From the NCBI GenBank assembly GCA_017694275.1, contig JADINB010000124.1, positions 1 to 9,970 on the forward strand: a DNA stretch of 9,970 nt. The letters run 5' to 3'. Source of the DNA: Candidatus Egerieousia excrementavium. Lineage in GTDB: Bacteria; Bacteroidota; Bacteroidia; Bacteroidales; UBA932. The first letter of the stretch is position 1, and every line of letters begins with the position of its first letter. A model generated the notes under the pieces. The model was not told the origin of the DNA. It worked only from the letters and a program-made list of their open reading frames with translations, and did not search any database. Below are positions 1 to 7,733 of the stretch, in pieces. The position numbers and the translations under genes are program-made.

Positions 1-1453
1 TTACATTGTCGGGATTGCTGTCGAGTATTCTCAGTGCCTCCTTGTCTATTGTGGGAATTATCTTAAGGGCGCCTCTCTCATGCTCGTCTATCGCTTTCCT
101 GATTTCGGGTGCAATGAGGTTGTATCTCAAATAGGCCTGGTGTGCAACACGGTTGAAAAGCCAGAATGCAGATTCGTCTGAGTACTCCATCATACTCCCG
201 TTGCCATGTTCAAAGCAGTGGGGAACACGCAGCGATGAGGCATAAACAGGTGTCAGGCAAGAGGTGGCCGCATCATCTACACCAAACCACAATATGCCGC
301 CTATTTCATCGGGCAGCCAGTTTCTTGCCTGTCCCAGAAGCCAGAATCCTGTCTGCTGGGTGGCTATGGCCCTTTCGTTTTCGTATGTCTTGCCATCTAC
401 GGTAAAGTCCATCGGACGCCATCTGTAGGGAAGTTCGAATCCTCCTGCCCCAATATCGTTTCTCATATCCATAGGGGTGTTTTCGTAGTGGTCGCGCATT
501 ACGTCTGCAACCTGCCTCAAGGTGAGCTTTTCTTCGGGTTTTACATACAGGGGCATTTTGTTTTTCGGGTTCCTGCCCATCGCAAAGTCGAGATAATAGT
601 CTGCAGGCTTGTCTCCTATCTTTCCATTGCACAGGATATTGAATGCGCTCCATACCCTGGATTCGCAGCCGCGCAGCGAGTTGTAGAGAGCAGGTGCGTA
701 GGCGTCGCAAAAACTGAACAGAGAGTCTGGACCGTTGTAATATCCTTTCTGACGGGCCAGTTTTATTACATCTTCGTGGTAAATGCAGTTTTCAGGGTCA
801 TCAAGCGGAAATGTGTCTATTCTCGACTGGTTGGCATGGGCCGATATATAGCCGTCGGGAATCCTTATGGCAACCCATACCGCACCTTTTTGCGTATTGA
901 TTCCTTTTTTGTTGAGTTCTGTGCCGCGGCCGACCATCTCCATAATCCAGACTTCATCTTTGTCTGCAATGGAAAAACTTTCTCCGGATGAGGCGTAACC
1001 GTATTCTGCAACCAGTTCCGTCATTACCTTTATCGCCTCACGGGCGCTCTTTGCCCTTTGCAGGGTAATATATATGAGAGAACCGTAGTCCATTATTCCC
1101 GTGGTGTCTATAAGTTCTTCCCTGCCTCCGAACGTGGTTTCGGTAATAATGAGCTGGTGTTCGTTCATATTGCCCATTGTGGAAAAAGTCCTTTCAGCCT
1201 GGGCTATCTTGCCCATATATTTTCCCGTATCCCATTCCAGTACATTCAGGATGCTTCCCTTTGGAAAGAGGGAACCTGGGGTGTGGTACAGTTCTCCGTA
1301 AAGCGTGTGTGAATCGGCTGCGTACGTAACCATTACCGAACCGTCTGCACTTGCGCCCTTTGTTACCAGAATGTTTGTGCAGCCATCGGCTCTGTTTATG
1401 GAAAATACGGCGCAGCAGAGCACAGGCAGCAATAATCGAAGAGTAAATTTCAT
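1..1453 (-). CDS. Secreted C69-family dipeptidase, 3' end beyond window
   Basis: I translated this frame by hand: it is open from the ATG at 1451-1453 to the left edge (484 codons), so the C-terminus is missing. Family C69 enzymes (PepD type) are Ntn hydrolases that cleave dipeptides with an N-terminal cysteine exposed by processing. Here a hydrophobic leader (residues 4-18) ends in RADG, followed by Cys25-Thr-Asn, the expected nucleophile, and then VTKGASADGSVMVTYAADSH, the family's N-terminal block. The later blocks SGESFSIADKDEVWIMEMVG and PDGYISAHANQSRID (central) are also C69-like. The leader has no clear A-x-A signal peptidase site just before the Cys, so a short propeptide may be removed by self-cleavage (inference). 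Relatives I know are roughly 530-560 residues, so about 50-80 residues probably lie outside. The protein is probably periplasmic and acts in peptide nutrition. It is divergent from the small gene at 1523. No frameshift was seen. Confidence 0.9.
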   Translation of the reverse strand, partial: MKFTLRLLLPVLCCAVFSINRADGCTNILVTKGASADGSVMVTYAADSHTLYGELYHTPGSLFPKGSILNVLEWDTGKYMGKIAQAERTFSTMGNMNEHQLIITETTFGGREELIDTTGIMDYGSLIYITLQRAKSAREAIKVMTELVAEYGYASSGESFSIADKDEVWIMEMVGRGTELNKKGINTQKGAVWVAIRIPDGYISAHANQSRIDTFPLDDPENCIYHEDVIKLARQKGYYNGPDSLFSFCDAYAPALYNSLRGCESRVWSAFNILCNGKIGDKPADYYLDFAMGRNPKNKMPLYVKPEEKLTLRQVADVMRDHYENTPMDMRNDIGAGGFELPYRWRPMDFTVDGKTYENERAIATQQTGFWLLGQARNWLPDEIGGILWFGVDDAATSCLTPVYASSLRVPHCFEHGNGSMMEYSDESAFWLFNRVAHQAYLRYNLIAPEIRKAIDEHERGALKIIPTIDKEALRILDSNPDNV

Positions 1454-1506
1454 ATTGATATATTTTTATTACCTTAGCAGGCAGATTTGTAAAGTATAAA
1501 ATCTCA

Positions 1507-1514
1507 CAAATATA
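1507..1514 (-). promoter_or_regulatory. Candidate -7 box for the C69 dipeptidase gene
   Basis: On the minus strand these bases read TATATTTG, a perfect match to the Bacteroidetes -7 consensus TAnnTTTG. They lie about 53 nt ahead of the dipeptidase ATG in the 69-bp divergent intergenic region. No TTTG was found at the expected -33 spacing, so only half of the promoter is supported. I found no convincing promoter for the divergent gene at 1523; CAGATTTG at 1482-1489 is the nearest weak match. Confidence 0.4.
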
Positions 1515-1522
1515 GTTTATTT

Positions 1523-1942
1523 ATGAATAAAATCTCTTTTAAAATTCTTGCGGCATCTGTTGCCCTTCTGCTTTCACCCGCCCTTTTTGCGCAGGAGCAG
1601 GAAATGCCTTCTGCAGACGATATGGCACTAATGGAGGTTGAGGTTCTTGAAGAGGAACTTGAACTGGATGCCACACAGATTTTCCTGGCCGATTCTGTGT
1701 TGAGGCACAACTACCAGGCTCTCATGGACGAGTTTGAAAAGATGAAAAGTTCCGGCATGCAAAGTACAAACTCATACAAGACTGTAAGTGAAAAATGGAT
1801 GCAGAAATGCAAAGACGCTTTTCAGCTTTTTCTCGATGAGCAGCAGTATATAAAATACCTCAAACATCTGGGTGAGGGAAAGGAGTACAAGAAAGGCAAG
1901 GACGGTCTTTATTACAAAAAGGAGAAGAAGTCTAAGAAATAG
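1523..1942 (+). CDS. Small secreted protein of unknown function
   Basis: This encodes a 139-residue protein that I cannot assign to a named family. Residues 1-23 form a clear Sec signal peptide: Lys-rich start, hydrophobic core, and LFA before QEQE. The mature part opens with a strongly acidic stretch (about residues 30-52, ending VLEEELELD). A charged, probably helical middle follows (TQIFLADSVLRHNYQALMDE, then KWMQKCKDAFQLFLDEQQYIKYLKHLG). It ends in a lysine-rich tail, KKEKKSKK. Small exported Bacteroidales proteins of this helical, SPDU-less type are common, and from memory similar ones carry a DSxLRHxY-like segment; no function is known to me. The first in-frame ATG directly precedes the signal peptide. 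There is no Shine-Dalgarno sequence. Its last 11 bases overlap the opposite-strand PHP gene. Confidence 0.75.
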   Translation: MNKISFKILAASVALLLSPALFAQEQEMPSADDMALMEVEVLEEELELDATQIFLADSVLRHNYQALMDEFEKMKSSGMQSTNSYKTVSEKWMQKCKDAFQLFLDEQQYIKYLKHLGEGKEYKKGKDGLYYKKEKKSKK

Positions 1943-2738
1943 GGGTATAGAAGGGAGTTCTCCCTTCAAAATGCACAAGGTATTCAAACCCGCATCCGAG
2001 AGCGATTTCGCTGTAGACTTTAAAGTTCTCTGCGATTCGCTCTTTGTCGTGTGCATCTGAACCAAGGCTGAGCGCCTCTCCTCCAAGTTCCCTGAATCTT
2101 TTAAGAATCGCAGTGTCGAGCACAGGCGTATGGCCGTTGCGTTCGCGGTAAGTATTGGTATTTATCTCAAAGGCCTTTCCTTCTTGTGCCAGATATTTGA
2201 GGATGGTGTCAAGAAGGTCTCCAAACCGTGAGTATGTAATGTCGCGTTCGCTGTATGGTGCATATCTGGCAATGTAGTCGAAGTGGCCGAGAATGTCGAA
2301 ATCCTTGAACTCAACAGCTGTCCGGTATATTGTTTCCAACGCTCTGCCGTAGGCCTCCCTGTAGTCTTTTCCCATGTAGTAATCTCCATAATACGGGTCT
2401 TGTCCGTCTATGAAATGGATTGAGGCTATGATTGTATCAAATTTGTAATCCGACAGGAACTCTCTGGTCTTTTCTATGGAGCCGGGCTGTAATCCAACCT
2501 CTATGCCCTTGAATATTTTAAGGTCATGATACCGGGCTGCAACGGCCTCTATGGTACTTTGCTGCCTGCCGATGTCGAAAAGAAATTCATCGCTGGCTCT
2601 GGGCGCATCCAGATCCAGGTGGTCTGTAACGGATATGCCGGCCAGTCCCATTTCAGATGCCTTTTCTGCAGCATCCTCCAATTTCATGCGGCTGTCTGGC
2701 GAAAACTGGCTGTGAATATGGTTGTCGTAAAAAATCAT
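1932..2738 (-). CDS. PHP-domain phosphoesterase, histidinol-phosphatase (HisJ/HisK) like
   Basis: This encodes 268 residues from the ATG at 2736-2738. An in-frame ATG 15 codons upstream (2783) is less likely, because the PHP fold normally begins right at the FYDNHIHS strand. Metal-binding PHP motifs are all visible: His7-x-His9, Thr38-Asp39-His40, Glu80 (KGIEVG), His108 (SIHF), His152 (GHFDY), and Asp228-x-His230 (GSDAH). Length and motif order fit the HPP/HisJ branch, which dephosphorylates histidinol phosphate in histidine synthesis. Other PHP phosphoesterases look alike, and no his genes are nearby, so the substrate is inferred only. The protein lacks a signal peptide and should be cytoplasmic. 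The gene is divergent from the C59 hydrolase gene and its 3' end overlaps the convergent small gene by 11 bp. Confidence 0.85.
   Translation of the reverse strand: MIFYDNHIHSQFSPDSRMKLEDAAEKASEMGLAGISVTDHLDLDAPRASDEFLFDIGRQQSTIEAVAARYHDLKIFKGIEVGLQPGSIEKTREFLSDYKFDTIIASIHFIDGQDPYYGDYYMGKDYREAYGRALETIYRTAVEFKDFDILGHFDYIARYAPYSERDITYSRFGDLLDTILKYLAQEGKAFEINTNTYRERNGHTPVLDTAILKRFRELGGEALSLGSDAHDKERIAENFKVYSEIALGCGFEYLVHFEGRTPFYTPIS
1950..1967. terminator. Perfect inverted repeat at a convergent gene end, possible terminator
   Basis: GAAGGGAG is followed by TT and then CTCCCTTC, a perfect 8-bp inverted repeat that folds as a 7-bp stem with a GTTC loop. It starts 8 nt after the stop codon of the small + gene and lies within the last codons of the opposite PHP gene. 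Neither strand has a proper U-run after the stem (only AAAA on the plus side), so an intrinsic terminator is possible but not certain. It could equally block 3' exonucleases on either transcript. Confidence 0.4.
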
Positions 2739-2785
2739 GGCGCGAAGATACGGAGATTTCTCCAAATCTGTAAAAGGATACAATA

Positions 2786-2817
2786 TTTGGGATTTATTCC
2801 GGAATATTGTAGATTTG
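2786..2817 (+). promoter_or_regulatory. Bacteroidetes-type promoter of the C59 hydrolase gene
   Basis: TTTG at 2786-2789 (-33) and TAGATTTG at 2810-2817 (-7, TAnnTTTG) are separated by exactly 20 bp, the usual spacing for the Bacteroidetes primary sigma factor. Transcription should begin around 2822-2825, giving a leader of about 22 nt before the ATG at 2846. No comparable promoter for the divergent PHP gene was found in the same 107-bp region. Confidence 0.7.
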
Positions 2818-2845
2818 TAATTCTCAATCTTTTAAAATTACCGAT

Positions 2846-3931
2846 ATGAAACGTTTCTTTTCAATTGCAGCTGTTGCAATCTTGGCGGCAATGGCATTTG
2901 TCCCACAAGTCAGCATTGCCTGCACAGGCATAACATTGCATTCTGCAGACGGAGCCTGCGTGCTTGCACGTACCATAGAGTGGGGTGGAAGCGACCTTAA
3001 CAGCCAGTATGTAATTGTACCGCGCGGATATGTACAGCAGTCATATACGCCTGAAGGGGTGAACGGGATGGAATTCACGGCACTTTACGGTTATGTGGGG
3101 TTTGCTGTGGAGCAGAAGGAGTTTGTTGCGGAAGGGCTTAATGAGGCTGGGCTTTCGGCCGGGCTGTTCTATTTTCCTGCATACGGAAAATATAAGGAGT
3201 ACGATACTCTTCGCAGAGCCGTAAGCATTGCAGATCTGCAGCTTGTTCCAATGATTCTGGGCTGCTGCAAGAATGTGGATGAAGTGATTGAGAAGGTAGC
3301 GGGCGTAGATGTCGTGGCAACAGACCCGCGTGCCTCTACGGTACACTGGAGATTTGCAGACACTTCGGGCCGCCAGATAGTTCTGGAGATAATAGACGGT
3401 CGGGCAAGGTTCTATGAAAACAAGCTGGGCGTGCTTACAAATTCACCATCGTTCGAGTGGCATCTTACGAATCTGAACAACTATGTGAATCTTTATGCGG
3501 GCGGTGCCGAGGCATGGAATATGGGCGCGGCAAGGCTCGCCGCATTCGGGGCGGGCAGCGGGATGCTCGGCCTTCCGGGAGATGTCACCCCTCCTTCAAG
3601 ATTTGTCAGGGCTGCGTTTTATCAGGTTTCCGCGCCTGTCCCCAGGCAGGCTTTGGATGCCGTCTTGCAGGCGTTCCAGATTATGAATAACTTTGACATA
3701 CCTGTCGGGGTAGAATTCAAAGATGGAAAAGTGCCTGCAGATATTCCGAGCGCAACCCAGTGGACTTCGGTTACAGACCTTACAAACAATATAATCTATT
3801 ATCGCACCATGTATAACAGTGCAATAAGGTCCATAGACTTGAAGAGAATAGATTTTTCCAGGACAAAATACAAGGCCGTGCCGATGGATGAAATTCGGCA
3901 GCAACCGATAATTGCCATAAAAATCAAATAA
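2846..3931 (+). CDS. Secreted C59-family linear amide C-N hydrolase (choloylglycine hydrolase/penicillin acylase superfamily)
   Basis: This encodes 361 residues. Residues 1-25 form a signal peptide (VSIA before the Cys) that exposes Cys26 as the N-terminal nucleophile of an Ntn hydrolase. Family residues follow: Arg42 (ARTIEW), Asn99 (EGLNEAG), Asn199 (VLTNSP) and Arg252/Arg255 (PPSRFVR). Two points argue against a plain bile salt hydrolase label. The usual Asp of the RxxD motif is Glu45. In addition, the AGLNF-type segment of bile salt hydrolases is AGLFYF here, aromatic where penicillin V acylases carry Tyr. The enzyme therefore hydrolyses an amide of unassigned type: bile conjugate, N-acyl amino acid, acyl-homoserine lactone or penicillin V. 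Length is normal for the exported Bacteroidales group. The gene is monocistronic with a near-consensus promoter, and its stop lies 3 bp from the convergent lipoprotein gene. Confidence 0.9.
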   Translation: MKRFFSIAAVAILAAMAFVPQVSIACTGITLHSADGACVLARTIEWGGSDLNSQYVIVPRGYVQQSYTPEGVNGMEFTALYGYVGFAVEQKEFVAEGLNEAGLSAGLFYFPAYGKYKEYDTLRRAVSIADLQLVPMILGCCKNVDEVIEKVAGVDVVATDPRASTVHWRFADTSGRQIVLEIIDGRARFYENKLGVLTNSPSFEWHLTNLNNYVNLYAGGAEAWNMGAARLAAFGAGSGMLGLPGDVTPPSRFVRAAFYQVSAPVPRQALDAVLQAFQIMNNFDIPVGVEFKDGKVPADIPSATQWTSVTDLTNNIIYYRTMYNSAIRSIDLKRIDFSRTKYKAVPMDEIRQQPIIAIKIK

Positions 3932-3934
3932 TCG

Positions 3935-4378
3935 CTAAATCTCGTTGAGAGCGGCCACTTTCCACTCCTCGCCCTCCTTTACAATGGAGAGACGGCTGTT
4001 TATAAGTTGTTCCGCAGTGCCTGTGGCAAGGGTGTCGGCCGGGTCATTCTTTACAATGGTATAACATACGACCAGAGTGTCCTGGCTTCCTGTCCTGGCA
4101 ATGCTGTCTACATGAGGGGTCATGTAAGATGTATGCCTTTTTATGATGCTTTTTACCGAATCCGGCAGAGCCTCGAACTCTTTTACGGATTCATTCAGGA
4201 ATGCCGACAGTTCCTCCGTACACATTGCGGCGGCTGTCGCATAGTCTGCCGAAAGATATGCATTTAAAAACGCAGTTGCACTCTCTTCAGGCTTTGGAGA
4301 ATTGCTGCAACCGGCAAGAAAGACGGCTGATGCGGTTATAGTCAGCACAGTTCCAAATAAGGTCTTGATTCTTCTCAT
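3935..4378 (-). CDS. Small lipoprotein with NTF2-like (DUF4878-type) domain
   Basis: This encodes 147 residues. The signal peptide ends in the lipobox LAGC (residues 21-24), so Cys24 should be lipidated and the protein anchored to a membrane. After a short linker, residues 31-147 have the pattern of DUF4878/NTF2-like lipoproteins: PEESATAFLNAYLSADYATAAAMC (amphipathic helices), a middle helix with FEALPDSVKSII, then beta strands including DTLVVCYTIVK and the ending RLSIVKEGEEWKVAALNEI. These domains are often small-molecule or protein binders; the specific role is unknown. It is the last gene of the minus-strand row, 26 bp after mutS2, with a weak ribosome site (ACAGAG). It could also be transcribed alone. 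It converges on the C59 gene with 3 bp between stop codons, and no clear terminator was seen there. Confidence 0.8.
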   Translation of the reverse strand: MRRIKTLFGTVLTITASAVFLAGCSNSPKPEESATAFLNAYLSADYATAAAMCTEELSAFLNESVKEFEALPDSVKSIIKRHTSYMTPHVDSIARTGSQDTLVVCYTIVKNDPADTLATGTAEQLINSRLSIVKEGEEWKVAALNEI

Positions 4379-4404
4379 CTCTGTATATTATTTTGACGTT
4401 TTGT

Positions 4405-6903
4405 CTAATCAAAGTCAACCACGGTAATGCCGGAGCCTCCCAACTGCAAATCTTCATCCCGGCAGGAGGCGACCCCGGGCACCGTCTTGAGGTATTTTCT
4501 AATCTCTTCCTTAAGTATTCCGTTGCCTTTGCCGTGCAGTATCTTTACCTGTCCGATTCCCACCATAAGCGCATCATCTATGAAACGGCTTATAATCTCC
4601 AGTGCCGGTACAAGCCTTTCGCCTCTTATGTCTATGGTAGGTTTGAAGTCGAGCCTGCGTTGCGAGAGGTTGTCGGTACTGTGGCTTGTCTTGCGGAACT
4701 GTTCACCGGTAATATCCTTGAACTCTCTGTTGGAGATTCGTCTGACCTTGTCCAGATCTGTCTTGCTTACTATGTTGCCAACAGAGATGCTCAGACTCTT
4801 TCCGTTAATTTGCATGACTTCTCCCACTATTCCGCTTTCTGTAACCATGACCTTGTCACCTATGGCAATGGCTCTTGTCTGTTCAGGCTCTGCCTGCATG
4901 TTTTCACTCTCTGCACCGTTGCTCTCCCGTTCACGCATTTTCTGTTCCCGCCTCTTTTGCCTCTCCAGAAGCTTTTCCATCTTGGCTGCAATTTGCCTGT
5001 CATGTTCAGATTCCTTCTCTTTTTCCAGTGTCTGCCTGAATTCATCAAGCCCCTTGCGAAGCAGTTTGGTCTGCTCCTTTTCGGCCTGAGATTCCTTGAT
5101 CTGCCTTATGGTTGCCTCAATTTTCCGGTTTGCCTCTTTTACGATAGCGGAAGCCTCCAGCCGGGCCTCTTCCAGTATCTGTTTCTTTGCCTTCTGTATC
5201 TCTTCAAGTTCTCTTTTGTATCTTTCGGTTACGTTCTCCAGAATCTTGTCTGTGTTTTTTATGCGCATCAGTTTCTCGTCCAGTTGTCTGCGGTTGCGGG
5301 AAATTTTGCGCAACTGTTTTTCCATGTCCACAAACGATTCTCCGGCACGTTCTTCTGCCTCTTTCACTATGTTTTCGGGCAATCCCATCTTTCTTGCAAG
5401 TTCAAAGGCAAATGAGTTTCCCGGCAATCCTGCTTCCAGTTTGTACAGCGGGGCAATCTTTGCGCTGTCGAAAAGCATGGCTCCGTTCATTACCCCCTTG
5501 CTGTTGCCGGCATATAGTTTTATGTTGGTATAGTGGGTTGTTATTACACCGTAAACTCCCATTTGCTCCAGACGAGACAGTATAGTCTCTGCGATTGCCC
5601 CGCCGGCTGCAGGTTCTGTCCCGCTTCCGAATTCGTCTATGAGCACAAGGCTCTTCTCATTGGCGCCTTCGAGCAGTTCGCGCATGTTTGCCAGATGCGA
5701 ACTGTAGGTACTCAGGTCGTTTTCAATTGACTGTTCGTCTCCTATGTCTATGAATATCTTTTCGAATACGGGAAATTCGCTTATCTGCGAAGCGGGTATG
5801 AGCATTCCCCATTGCAGCATATACTGCAATATCCCGACACTCTTTAGACATACAGACTTTCCGCCTGCATTCGGGCCGGAAATCACCATAATGCGCTTTT
5901 CCCTGTTGAGGGTGAGTGTAAGAGGAACAATCTCCTTTTTTTCACGTTTCAGGGCTGCCTCCAGAACAGGATGTCTCCCTTTTATCAGTTTCAGTTCGCC
6001 TTCTTCAGAAAGAATGGGCTTTCCTGCCTCCATTACAATGGCCACGGAAGCCTTTGCACGGATAAAGTCTATTTCTCCGACAAATGCCGCAGCGTCTATA
6101 AGTTCGTTTACGTACGGTCTTAAAAAATCTGAAAACTCTGAAAGGATTCGGGCAATTTCACGCTGCTGGGCAAAATAGAGTTCCCTCACTTCATTGTTAA
6201 GTTCCACTATTGCAGCAGGCTCTATAAAAACGGTCTTCCCTGATGCAGACTCGTCATATACGAATCCCGGGATTCTCCGTTTGTTACCCGCTGCAACCGG
6301 AATCAGAACCTTGCCGTCGCGCAGCGAAAGTGCGGCATCTTCTGCAACCAAGCCTTCGCTTTGTGCCTGACGCAGGATTGCCTCACATCTTCTTGAGACA
6401 GTTCCCTCCTTCTCCCGTATCTCTTTCCTTATTTTGTACAGTTCGGCTGAGGCGCTGTCCTTTATTTCTCCGAACTTGTCGAGTATGAGATCTATCCGTC
6501 TGGTAATTTCCGGGAAAAAAAGGATGGGTTCCGCCAATTTTTTCAAGGCCGGATATTGCCCTTCCCTGCTCTTTTTAAAGAAATTGAGAATCTCCCTGAG
6601 ATTTTCCAGAAAAGTCCTGAGTTTTACGAGGTTCTCGCGGTTCAATACGGCTGCGTCGTTCAACAGCGGTTTTAAAAAAGGGATGCTGTCTATGTATCCT
6701 CCGGAGGGAAAGGAACTTTCAAACATGCATATAAGACGCATCTGGTCTGCAAGGTCAAGACGTCTTGTTATTTCTGCCGGATCGGTAGAAACAGTTTCCT
6801 CCATAACCCTGCCTTTTGCATATTCCGTGCAGCACCTTTCGGTTAAAGATGCCTTTATCTTGTCGAACCCTAATTTTTCTTCTATTTTCCGGCAATTTTC
6901 CAT
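4405..6903 (-). CDS. mutS2: MutS2 family ATPase with Smr nuclease domain
   Basis: This encodes 832 residues from the ATG at 6901-6903. The frame is open further upstream but only through codons that overlap cdaA, and MENCRKIEEKLGF is the usual MutS2 start. Order of parts: N-terminal core/lever region (about 1-300), then the ATPase with Walker A GPNAGGKS (343-350), the SSHLANM segment (401-407), Walker B LVLIDEFGSGTEP (419-431) and the TTHY switch (455-458). Next come a long charged coiled-coil stalk (about 515-660), a small KOW-like barrel (about 679-724) and a C-terminal Smr domain (about 753-832) with DIRGER and HGKGNG. It lacks the mismatch-reading domain of MutS1. Known members bind branched DNA and suppress recombination, and in Bacillus they split collided ribosomes. 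The gap to cdaA is only 8 bp, and the SD AAGGAGAG (6916-6923) lies inside the last cdaA codons, so the two are probably translated together. Confidence 0.97.
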   Translation of the reverse strand: MENCRKIEEKLGFDKIKASLTERCCTEYAKGRVMEETVSTDPAEITRRLDLADQMRLICMFESSFPSGGYIDSIPFLKPLLNDAAVLNRENLVKLRTFLENLREILNFFKKSREGQYPALKKLAEPILFFPEITRRIDLILDKFGEIKDSASAELYKIRKEIREKEGTVSRRCEAILRQAQSEGLVAEDAALSLRDGKVLIPVAAGNKRRIPGFVYDESASGKTVFIEPAAIVELNNEVRELYFAQQREIARILSEFSDFLRPYVNELIDAAAFVGEIDFIRAKASVAIVMEAGKPILSEEGELKLIKGRHPVLEAALKREKKEIVPLTLTLNREKRIMVISGPNAGGKSVCLKSVGILQYMLQWGMLIPASQISEFPVFEKIFIDIGDEQSIENDLSTYSSHLANMRELLEGANEKSLVLIDEFGSGTEPAAGGAIAETILSRLEQMGVYGVITTHYTNIKLYAGNSKGVMNGAMLFDSAKIAPLYKLEAGLPGNSFAFELARKMGLPENIVKEAEERAGESFVDMEKQLRKISRNRRQLDEKLMRIKNTDKILENVTERYKRELEEIQKAKKQILEEARLEASAIVKEANRKIEATIRQIKESQAEKEQTKLLRKGLDEFRQTLEKEKESEHDRQIAAKMEKLLERQKRREQKMRERESNGAESENMQAEPEQTRAIAIGDKVMVTESGIVGEVMQINGKSLSISVGNIVSKTDLDKVRRISNREFKDITGEQFRKTSHSTDNLSQRRLDFKPTIDIRGERLVPALEIISRFIDDALMVGIGQVKILHGKGNGILKEEIRKYLKTVPGVASCRDEDLQLGGSGITVVDFD

Positions 6904-6911
6904 AAACTGCT

Positions 6912-7694
6912 CTAACTCTCCTTGTATGAATTTTCTATGGCAATCCTGAGTTCCGTAATGCTGCTCATTGGCTTTATCTGCCCGTCTTTTACGAAACTGA
7001 TTCCTCCTGTCTCTTCGGAGACTACAATTGCGGTGGCATCGGTATCTTCTGTTATTCCTGCTGCCGCCCTGTGGCGCATTCCGTATTGGGGCGGAATGTT
7101 CGGATTTTCGCTTATGGGCAAAGTGCACCTTGCAGCCACGATACGGTTGTTTGCCACAATCATGGCCCCGTCGTGCAGCGGTGTGTTTTTAAAGAAGATG
7201 TTTTCTATAAGCCTTCTGTTCAATGCTGCGTCTATACGGTCTCCTGTCTCTATTACAAAACTGAGCGATGAGGTATGGGCCATTACTATCAGTGCTCCGG
7301 TTTTTGATTCGCTCATTCTCATGCAGGCGCGCGTTATTTCATCGAGCGATTCTTGCGGTATCCCTTCACTTCTTTTCCTGAAAAGGAAATTGGCGGTACC
7401 GCCCCGCTGTATAAGATACCTGTTGCCAAGGTGGAGCAGAAAACGGCGTATTTCCTGTTGGAAAAGAATAATCAGCGCAATGACTCCAACTCCCAGAACC
7501 TGCCCTAAGATTGCGGTAAGCAGGCTCATGTTCAGTGATTTTACAATAATCCATACAATATAGATAATGATTATCCCCAGGAAAATGCTCAATGCGGCAG
7601 TTCCCCTGATCAGTTTGTAAATCTGATAGACCAGCAATCCTACAAGCAGGATATCTATTATGTCTATAAGATGAATGTTTATAAAATCGAACAT
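6912..7694 (-). CDS. cdaA: Diadenylate cyclase CdaA (c-di-AMP synthase)
   Basis: This encodes 260 residues. Three N-terminal membrane helices are visible (about 7-28, 33-52 and 57-79), followed by a cytoplasmic DisA_N/DAC domain. The domain has LIVMAHTSSLSFVIETGDRID (family GALIV...G region), catalytic Asp175-Gly-Ala (LHDGAMIV) and Arg207-His-Arg (GMRHRAA), then VVSEETGGISF. It joins two ATP into cyclic di-AMP, a second messenger linked to osmotic and cell-wall balance. CdaR, the usual Firmicutes regulator encoded next to cdaA, is absent, as expected in Bacteroidetes. From memory, many Bacteroides species have folP directly upstream; here comF occupies that place, 39 bp away. The start is the ATG before FDFINIHLID; no strong SD precedes it. 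Confidence 0.96.
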   Translation of the reverse strand: MFDFINIHLIDIIDILLVGLLVYQIYKLIRGTAALSIFLGIIIIYIVWIIVKSLNMSLLTAILGQVLGVGVIALIILFQQEIRRFLLHLGNRYLIQRGGTANFLFRKRSEGIPQESLDEITRACMRMSESKTGALIVMAHTSSLSFVIETGDRIDAALNRRLIENIFFKNTPLHDGAMIVANNRIVAARCTLPISENPNIPPQYGMRHRAAAGITEDTDATAIVVSEETGGISFVKDGQIKPMSSITELRIAIENSYKES

Positions 7695-7733
7695 GTTTCA
7701 GGCCGGCTTTTTCGTGCCTCAAAATTAGTGATA

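Noticed and set aside
306..710. Minus-strand open frame of 134 codons
   Set aside because: It lies in another frame of the C69 dipeptidase, which is open through the whole region and carries the family motifs.
1454..1522. Promoter for the small secreted gene
   Set aside because: CAGATTTG at 1482-1489 deviates from TAnnTTTG in its first base and no TTTG lies at the right distance upstream.
2739..2783. Earlier start for the PHP gene
   Set aside because: The extra 15 residues precede the normal PHP first strand and look unlike the family; no ribosome site supports them.
4393..5415. Long plus-strand open frame of 340 codons
   Set aside because: It is antisense to mutS2, whose Walker and Smr motifs are intact. 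Its translation is rich in Cys, Phe and Leu without domains, typical of a shadow frame.
6904..7128. N-terminal extension of MutS2 by 75 residues
   Set aside because: Those codons are an out-of-frame reading of cdaA, rich in Arg and His and unlike MutS2. The ATG at 6901-6903 gives the normal MutS2 N-terminus.
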